From assembly GCA_045602025.1 (NCBI GenBank), contig JAZSAT010000011.1, forward strand, positions 13,448-77,447: a stretch of 64,000 nucleotides of DNA. Direction: 5' to 3'. The notes below the pieces were generated by a model. That model saw only the letters and a program-made list of their open reading frames with translations, did no database searches and was not told the DNA's origin. Both the position numbers and the translations under genes were made by a program. The first letter of the stretch is position 1; each line of letters begins with the position of its first letter. The stretch is from RGIG5579 sp045602025. GTDB lineage: Bacteria; Bacillota; Clostridia; Oscillospirales; SIG627. Positions 58,371 through 64,000 of this stretch are shown here, piece by piece.

Positions 58371-58429
58371 GATGATAAGTTATTATGGGTAGAAGTCTAC
58401 TCTTTTACAAACTTCAGGAGGTTCTGCGA

Positions 58430-61400
58430 ATGTTAAAGAACTCTAAAATGTTGAAAGGCGTTATCATTGCACTTGCTTTTGTACTGGTGCTTGGTGGCGG
58501 TGTTTTGCTGAAGGCAGCGGTAGATGCAGCAGCGAAGACCGTTATCTTTTATGTTTCCGATGATGGAGACAATACTGCCGGTAAGGATGTGTCAACGGCT
58601 TTCACAAGCATTGGCGATGCATTGAAAAAGGCAAATGAAATGAAGCTTGATCCCGGTATGAAGCTTCGCCTTGTGATCGCGGATACGGTATCCATCTCCA
58701 CCCAGTATATCGACAACAATATTGTTGCCAAGGATAACAAGGGTGGAAAGCTTCCCGTAACCGTAACCTCTCTTCACGATGATTCGGACGATAATATGTC
58801 CACCATCTATCTGACCTATGTTCAGGCCAGCAACCTTTTTGAGGACGGTTCTCAGAGAGCGTATGTTGTGAATGACTTTACCTTTAAGGATGTTCGCATC
58901 CAGGCAAAGGTTCACAGCACCTATGTTGCAGGAAACGGCAGTAGCGGCAACAAGGATAACCTTTACCGCATCCGTTATTTCCGTGTGGTAAACAGCAATG
59001 TGGTTTTTGATAACTGCCACTTGACCTCCGACCTTGGTGATACGGTTCCCTGGACCATTCTGGGCGACAATATGACTGCCACCGATGCCAAGAGAGATAC
59101 ATTTTTAACCATCAAAAACCGCGATCTTTCTCATGTAAAGGTCCATTTGGTTGAGGGTGCGATCTGCCCCAATTACAGTGTTTATTTCCATGGCGAAAAT
59201 GTTAAGCTGGCTGAGTTTTATATTCTGAAAAGAACCACTACCACCGAAACACAGGATGTCCAGAAGGTAGAAGCCAATTTTAAGAACTGTACCTTGGGTA
59301 ATCTTTACCTTTCCAGTAGCGGCGGCCATCTGACGGTTGCCGACGGCGTTGTGGTCAATGCGGAAAACACCGAGATCCTTAAGATGGCAGGCTCTTCCAG
59401 TACACCTACTGTATGTTCTGATGTTACCTACAACTTTACCGACTGTGTCATTCACGGTCATGAAGATCTTTCCAAGATGGCATTTTTTGCCCCCAAGGGT
59501 AAGCTTTACGGAGATATCACGCTTAATATTAAAGATACCGATTTTGCCGTAACATCTGGTTCCATTTATGCCGTGGGCAACGGCGGTAAAATTTACGGCA
59601 ATGTATACAATAACATTTCCGGAAACTCCAAGTTTAATATGCTCGTAGGCGGCAACTACAATGAAGGCGATATTGACGGAAGCATTTACACAAATATTGA
59701 GGATGCTACCGTAGGCGGAAACTTCTTTGGCGGTAACTACAACGGCGGTTCCGTGATCTCTATCTCCAACACGGTCAAAAAGACAAACTTCAAAGCAAAT
59801 CTTTACTTTGGCGGCCGTAAAGGCACGGTAAGAAACAATGTAACCACCGATATTTCCGATTCTTCCTGCACGACTGCGTATTTCGGCAACAATGTGGCAG
59901 ATTTCGGAGAACCGAACCGCAAGATCTCCTACCGCGTTAAAAGTGTGGTGAAGGACTGCACCTTCCTCAACTTCTACGGAGGCTCCGCATCGTCCTCCAT
60001 TACTGCAAAAGAGGAGGACGGTAAATACGCCAACGGTACCGTTGAGACCTATCTCAGCGGTGATATAACGGTGCAATATTTCTATGGCGGCGGTGGCGGC
60101 GGTAAGATCGACGCGATCAAAACTGTGTTTGACAGCAAGATTACTTATTCAAAGCCCAGCGACCCCATTACCTGCGGTGGATCCAATTCGGGTGATGTAG
60201 GCTCGATTCATAACATCATTGAAGATGGCGCAGACCTGCAAAACTTCATGGGTGCGAACAACGGCGGCGGCAGGATCGACAGTGTTACCACCGTTGTAAA
60301 CGGCGGTAAGATCACAGACTTTATCGGCGGCGGCAGAAATGCTGCGGCGAATATCGGTATCATTAAGAACTTCTTTACCGGCGGTACCATTGTTCCCAGT
60401 GTGAAAAAGGTGGAAGGTAAAGACACAAAGACCTCGGTCTATTTAGGTAACAGTGGAACTGCAACTAAGGATAACACGCCCAAGGTTGAAACCATTGAAA
60501 ATGTTTTCGGCAGTGCAGACTTCAGTGCAACCGGCAATGCTTTTTGCGGAAGCAAGGATGGCATTGTTGTAAATTCCATTACTAATGTGTTCGAGGGCAA
60601 TGCAGGCAAGGTCTTCAAGGGCGGCGATTGGTTTTTCGGCGGAAACGACGGAGCGAAATTTGCTGATCCTACCGTTGCCATTTCCTGTCGAATCAAGAAT
60701 GTTTTATCTAATGCTGACTTTATCCGTTTTGTAGGCAGCTCTGCCAGTGCGGTGGAGGGTGCCGGCGCTCTTGGTACTGTTGAGAACTATTTCGGCAACG
60801 GCTTGTACTTTGATATCAGTAGCTACGGCGGCGGTTACAATAATAAGGTAAATACCGTCAAGAACCTGATCGACGGCAAGGTTACCGGTACTTTCATTTG
60901 CGGCGGCAGCGTTCAGGCAGATGTAGATACCATTCAGAACATTATTGAAAGCGGCGCAGACATTACTGCCTTCCATGGAACAAATAACAACAAAGGCAAG
61001 GTAGGCAGTGTAGTAAACCTTGTAAAGGGCGGTAAGATTCAGAACTTCCACGGCGGCGGCAGAAATGTTCCGGTTGAAACCGATAGCATTAAGAACTACT
61101 TCTACGGTGGTTCCGTTACCGAAAATGCATACTGTGCCGGTGACAGAGGTGTTTCTCCTTCTGTAGAAAACTATTTCTACGGTACAAACTTTAAAAATCT
61201 CTACGGCGGCGCAAAGGGAGCTAAGGTTGAACCGGATCCCAATGATCCCACCAAGATCGTTCCCGAAACTGCAATTACTTCTATTAAGAACCACTTCAAT
61301 GGCGGTACGGTTTCCGGTGTTTGCTACGGCGGAAGCGGAATAAACAAGGTAACTTCCATTGAGAACCTGTTCGAGGCTACCAAGTTTACAGGTGAATCTG

Positions 61401-63184
61401 TTTACGGCGGTAACAAGGACGGTGCTTTGGATCGCGTTCAGAACCTTTTCAAGAGTGATATTTCCAAGGCCGGCTTTGTTTGCGGCGGTAGTGCCTCCGG
61501 CGAAGTAAAGACTGTCAGCAATAACATCGTAAAGGGTGCAAAGATCGCTTCCTTCTACGGTAACAACAATAGCGACGGTGCCGGAACGGTTGATACCGTT
61601 GTGAATACCCTGAGCGGCGGTTCTGTCGGCAACTTTGTCGGCGGCGGCAACGGTACCTTTACTCTCGGTTCTGTGAAAAACAACTTCATCAAAGGTAATG
61701 TAACCGGCGATGTTTTCTGCGGCAGCATTGATGGCACAGTAAATGCACTGAATAGCTACTTTATCGGTGCGAATTTCAGCGGAAAAGATGTATACTGCGC
61801 TTCCGATAAGGGAACTGCTAATGCCAATACGATGATTGCAGGCGGTATCTTCACCTGTGAAAGAATCAATCCTATGAATAAGTCTTCTGCCACAGGTACC
61901 TTTAAATTGGAAATCAGACCCGATGCAAGTGAAGACACCCTGTTCTTTGACTTTGCCATTCCCGCGAAGGGATCCTCCGAGAGCTTTTACGGTCTTGCAA
62001 ATCAAGATGAGGCAGATGTATATATCTACGGTACTGAAAAGCCCATCTACATTGGCTCCAGAGGAAAGCTTTGTGCAGATATTATCCGCGAAAGAGTTAC
62101 CCTGATCCAGAAGGAAGAATGGATCAACGGTGAGGTTTATATCGTACTTCCCACCGATGCTTCCGGTAATGCCAGCAAGGATATGATCCGCTATGTCAGC
62201 GCAGATCAGGTAACGGGAAGTGCTCTCTTCACGAGAAAAGATGGTGTCTTCTTTGCACCCGGCAGCAAGATGAACAAAAATGTTTTAATCGGCAGCTCTT
62301 CCGCTCCCACACTTGATAAAGTACCTGCTGCTCCCAAGGTAGAGGGCGTTGGATTTACTCTTGATAGTCAGCTTTTGATCGATCTTTACACCTCAAAAGA
62401 GAGCGTTGAAAAGCAGATCGATGTCTTTGGTAAGTTTACCTACAAGCTCAGCTTTATGGGCGATGTGATCGGTAGCGGCGAAATTACGGATATTTACAAT
62501 GCCGATGTAGTAGGCAACAAGGTGAGATTCTCTTGTGTCTTTGATATTCCCGCAACCAAGTTCGGTGAAACAGTAACGATTACGCTTGGCGGTGAAGACA
62601 GAGTATACACCGTTTACCAGCTTCTTGAAATCGCAGCAGATGCAGCAAGCTCTGCAGAGGAAGAAAACCTGATCAAGGCGATCTTCAACTACGGTGTAGA
62701 AGCTGAAAAGCTGACCGGAGAGGCTTCTACCGGCAATTACTATGACGGAATCTCCTATTTCGGTTCCTATCGCTTTGATGCAACCGCTTCCTCCATGGCA
62801 GACGGCTTTGCCTTTAACGAAGTAGGTCTCTCCCTTGACGAAAATGTTTGCCTTGACTTCTATTTGAATGCAGCTTCTGCTTATGATCTTACATTCAAAG
62901 CGACCAAAGCAAACGGTGCCCAGATTCCTGCATCCTTGATCAAGGTAAAATATGTTCAGGGCGAAGGCCGATACAATGTCGTTGTTTCTGTTAAGCTTGA
63001 TATACTGTCTGCAGGTGAAAAGATCACACTTACTGCTTACAACGGATCAGGTGCAGCAGTAGCAACTGTTACAAACTCTGTAACTTCTACCTGTGCATAT
63101 TACATCCAAAACGATGCCAAGTATGAGAAGGTAGCAAGTGCGCTTCTCGCATACTTCGAAAAAGCACAGGAATACAAAGCATAA
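58430..63184 (+). CDS. Giant secreted Gly-rich beta-solenoid repeat protein
   Basis: The 1584-residue protein begins with a signal-like segment (MLKNSKMLKG, then hydrophobic residues to about 30, AAVDAAA). The first 200 residues resemble a right-handed beta-helix start (FYVSDDGDNT). From about residue 370 to 1130 it consists of 24-32-residue repeats of the form V-x-x-[IV]-x-N-x-[FI]-x-x-G-[AG]-x-[IV]-x-x-[FY]-x-G-G. Higher-order super-repeats begin near residues 590, 832 and 1026 with HNIIEDGADLQNF, QNIIESGADITAF and NNIVKGAKIASF. Residues about 1305-1584 form two beta-sandwich-like domains. No LPXTG, SLH or anchor is seen. ATG at 58430 follows AGGAGG. It may be a surface adhesin; function unknown. 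Confidence 0.85.
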   Translation: MLKNSKMLKGVIIALAFVLVLGGGVLLKAAVDAAAKTVIFYVSDDGDNTAGKDVSTAFTSIGDALKKANEMKLDPGMKLRLVIADTVSISTQYIDNNIVAKDNKGGKLPVTVTSLHDDSDDNMSTIYLTYVQASNLFEDGSQRAYVVNDFTFKDVRIQAKVHSTYVAGNGSSGNKDNLYRIRYFRVVNSNVVFDNCHLTSDLGDTVPWTILGDNMTATDAKRDTFLTIKNRDLSHVKVHLVEGAICPNYSVYFHGENVKLAEFYILKRTTTTETQDVQKVEANFKNCTLGNLYLSSSGGHLTVADGVVVNAENTEILKMAGSSSTPTVCSDVTYNFTDCVIHGHEDLSKMAFFAPKGKLYGDITLNIKDTDFAVTSGSIYAVGNGGKIYGNVYNNISGNSKFNMLVGGNYNEGDIDGSIYTNIEDATVGGNFFGGNYNGGSVISISNTVKKTNFKANLYFGGRKGTVRNNVTTDISDSSCTTAYFGNNVADFGEPNRKISYRVKSVVKDCTFLNFYGGSASSSITAKEEDGKYANGTVETYLSGDITVQYFYGGGGGGKIDAIKTVFDSKITYSKPSDPITCGGSNSGDVGSIHNIIEDGADLQNFMGANNGGGRIDSVTTVVNGGKITDFIGGGRNAAANIGIIKNFFTGGTIVPSVKKVEGKDTKTSVYLGNSGTATKDNTPKVETIENVFGSADFSATGNAFCGSKDGIVVNSITNVFEGNAGKVFKGGDWFFGGNDGAKFADPTVAISCRIKNVLSNADFIRFVGSSASAVEGAGALGTVENYFGNGLYFDISSYGGGYNNKVNTVKNLIDGKVTGTFICGGSVQADVDTIQNIIESGADITAFHGTNNNKGKVGSVVNLVKGGKIQNFHGGGRNVPVETDSIKNYFYGGSVTENAYCAGDRGVSPSVENYFYGTNFKNLYGGAKGAKVEPDPNDPTKIVPETAITSIKNHFNGGTVSGVCYGGSGINKVTSIENLFEATKFTGESVYGGNKDGALDRVQNLFKSDISKAGFVCGGSASGEVKTVSNNIVKGAKIASFYGNNNSDGAGTVDTVVNTLSGGSVGNFVGGGNGTFTLGSVKNNFIKGNVTGDVFCGSIDGTVNALNSYFIGANFSGKDVYCASDKGTANANTMIAGGIFTCERINPMNKSSATGTFKLEIRPDASEDTLFFDFAIPAKGSSESFYGLANQDEADVYIYGTEKPIYIGSRGKLCADIIRERVTLIQKEEWINGEVYIVLPTDASGNASKDMIRYVSADQVTGSALFTRKDGVFFAPGSKMNKNVLIGSSSAPTLDKVPAAPKVEGVGFTLDSQLLIDLYTSKESVEKQIDVFGKFTYKLSFMGDVIGSGEITDIYNADVVGNKVRFSCVFDIPATKFGETVTITLGGEDRVYTVYQLLEIAADAASSAEEENLIKAIFNYGVEAEKLTGEASTGNYYDGISYFGSYRFDATASSMADGFAFNEVGLSLDENVCLDFYLNAASAYDLTFKATKANGAQIPASLIKVKYVQGEGRYNVVVSVKLDILSAGEKITLTAYNGSGAAVATVTNSVTSTCAYYIQNDAKYEKVASALLAYFEKAQEYKA

Positions 63185-63188
63185 ATAA

Positions 63189-63216
63189 AAAACCGCCTGA
63201 TTTTCAGGCGGTTTTT
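63189..63216 (+). terminator. Terminator of the giant repeat protein gene
   Basis: Stem AAAACCGCCTGA (63189-63200) / TCAGGCGGTTTT (63204-63215), TTT loop, T run. Confidence 0.88.
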
Positions 63217-63222
63217 CTTATC

Positions 63223-63249
63223 AAAAAAGAGTGCAAAGCACTCTTTTTT
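63223..63249 (-). terminator. Terminator of spoVT
   Basis: Stem AAAAAAGAGTGC (63223-63234) / GCACTCTTTTTT (63238-63249), AAA loop, overlapping the spoVT stop on the minus strand and ending in six T there. Confidence 0.85.
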
Positions 63250-63782
63250 TATTCGTCAAGCTGTCTTCCTAAAAAGATACCTGCGGTGCGGATCAAAGCT
63301 TTTTCCGTCTCTCCTACATCCCTCAGGCTTTCTTTCAAGCATAAAACTCCTCCGATCAGATCTCCTTCGGATAAAATAGGCATCAGGGAAGAGAGGTACC
63401 ACCCCTCAGGACCTACGGGAATTTTCGCGTCTCCCGATGCATAGCAGTGAAGCTTTCTTTCCTCCAAGAGTTTTTCAGCTTCTGAGGGAATCTTTTGTTC
63501 TAAAATGTTCTTTTTCGGAATCCCGGCACATGCAATGATCCGATCTCTGTCGCACACTGCCACCACAATGCCGCAGCTTTTGTTCAAGGTCTCGCAGTAT
63601 CCTTGCGCCTCCTCAAGCATTTCTCCAACAGGGGAGTATTTCTTAAAAATAACCTCCCCATCCCGATCCGTATAAATCTCCAGTGGATCTCCTTCACGGA
63701 TGCGCATAGTCCTTCTAATCTCTTTCGGAATAACGACCCTTCCCAAGTCGTCTATTCTACGAACTATTCCTGTTGCTTTCAT
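63249..63782 (-). CDS. spoVT: Stage V sporulation protein T (SpoVT)
   Basis: SpoVT is a forespore transcription regulator that tunes sigma-G genes. The 177-residue protein starts with an AbrB swapped-hairpin domain (MKATGIVRRIDDLGRVVIPKEIRRTMRIREGDPLEIYTDRDGEV). A GAF-like domain follows, with CGIVVAVCDRDRIIACAG and VLCLKESLRDVGETE. Length and domain order match Bacillus and Clostridium SpoVT. With cotJABC it shows the organism can sporulate. A GGAGAAA site lies ahead of the ATG. Confidence 0.96.
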   Translation of the reverse strand: MKATGIVRRIDDLGRVVIPKEIRRTMRIREGDPLEIYTDRDGEVIFKKYSPVGEMLEEAQGYCETLNKSCGIVVAVCDRDRIIACAGIPKKNILEQKIPSEAEKLLEERKLHCYASGDAKIPVGPEGWYLSSLMPILSEGDLIGGVLCLKESLRDVGETEKALIRTAGIFLGRQLDE

Positions 63783-63854
63783 ATATACATTTCTCCTTAA
63801 ATTACAAATTGTGTTGTTATTATCTGTATTTTGAGGAGATTTATACTGTAAAAA

Positions 63855-64000
63855 TCAAAATATAGTCAGTCGACGGTTTTGTCGCCACTCAGTCGGAGAA
63901 ACACCATTTTCGCGCACAAACAACCGATAGAAATGCGAGTAATTTTGAAATCCGCAGTCTTCGGCAATGCTTTCGGTTGTGTTTGATGTAACCTCAAGTA
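63855..64000 (-). CDS. AraC-family regulator, C-terminal end (partial)
   Basis: On the minus strand the right edge carries the second helix-turn-helix of an AraC-type protein (SIAEDCGFQNYSHFYRLFVRENGVSPTEWRQNRR) ending in TGA at 63855-63857. About 48 residues are visible; the ligand-binding part lies outside the window, so the inducer and targets are unknown. Confidence 0.85.
   Translation of the reverse strand, partial: LEVTSNTTESIAEDCGFQNYSHFYRLFVRENGVSPTEWRQNRRLTIF

Noticed and set aside
60704..62005. 433-codon open frame on the minus strand inside the giant repeat gene
   Set aside because: It is an antisense shadow produced by the biased, repetitive codons of the solenoid gene; no ribosome site or domain.

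Overview
The window reads as chromosome of an anaerobic, spore-forming member of the Clostridia (Bacillota). The evidence is a complete cotJABC spore-coat operon and spoVT, the oxygen-sensitive ThiH route for thiamine thiazole, TPP and lysine riboswitches of Firmicutes type, a HisZ plus short-form HisG system, strong AGGAGG-type ribosome binding sites, frequent TTG/GTG starts and sigma-A promoters with 17-bp spacers. By eye the base composition is mid-range (mid-40s % GC). I cannot name a genus. There is no rRNA operon, CRISPR array, integrase or transposase.

Layout. 1-5640 (minus): a thiSFGHEDC thiamine operon behind a TPP riboswitch, terminator and promoter; thiC runs off the left edge. 5654-7803 (minus): phosphoglycolate-phosphatase-like HAD, low-molecular-weight phosphatase and a CE15-like esterase. 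7942-9640: an OmpR-type two-component system. 9773-13135: an isolated phage-type module (LLH-type holin, small membrane protein, tail/baseplate protein, XkdX-like protein, Amidase_3 endolysin). 13236-21833: a complete, tightly overlapped histidine operon led by a YerC/TrpR-like regulator with a candidate operator over its promoter. It holds a hisZ-hisG fusion and a metallophosphoesterase sitting where a histidinol-phosphatase is otherwise missing. 21881-24035: membrane protein, tRNA-Ala and a two-subunit ThrE-type exporter. 24245-28063: lysine riboswitch, dapA, lysC, lysA. 28095-29118: azlCD. 29181-29770: five tRNA genes on both strands.

29895-31523 encodes an unusual protein: Gly-Gly-rich solenoid-like repeats fused to a ComEC-like metallo-beta-lactamase domain. 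31586-33000 has tRNA-Gly, a striking array of short hairpins, a four-helix-bundle (S23-type) protein and a small P-loop kinase. 33032-36782: radical SAM protein, tRNA-Glu, two HAD phosphatases and an unknown membrane protein. 36880-40735: a divergent acyl-CoA-ligase / acyltransferase / zinc-ribbon membrane protein locus. 40812-47683: an envelope-stress-like operon (response regulator, kinase, membrane-anchored amidase, TVP38 protein, ABC ATPase-permease fusion). 47782-50600: histidine phosphatase and small membrane or XRE proteins. 50797-52193: cotJ operon with a Cys-rich repeat-extended CotJA. 52385-58235: ZIP transporter, HU, PrsA-like lipoprotein, M23 peptidase and a ComEC without its MBL domain. 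58430-63184: a 1584-residue secreted repeat protein. The end holds spoVT and the tail of an AraC-type regulator.

The most distinctive material is the shared roughly 25-residue Gly-rich repeat in the giant secreted protein (58430-63184) and in the MBL-fused protein (29895-31523). Next come the hairpin array with its four-helix-bundle gene, the metallophosphoesterase embedded in the histidine operon, and the repeat-extended CotJA.
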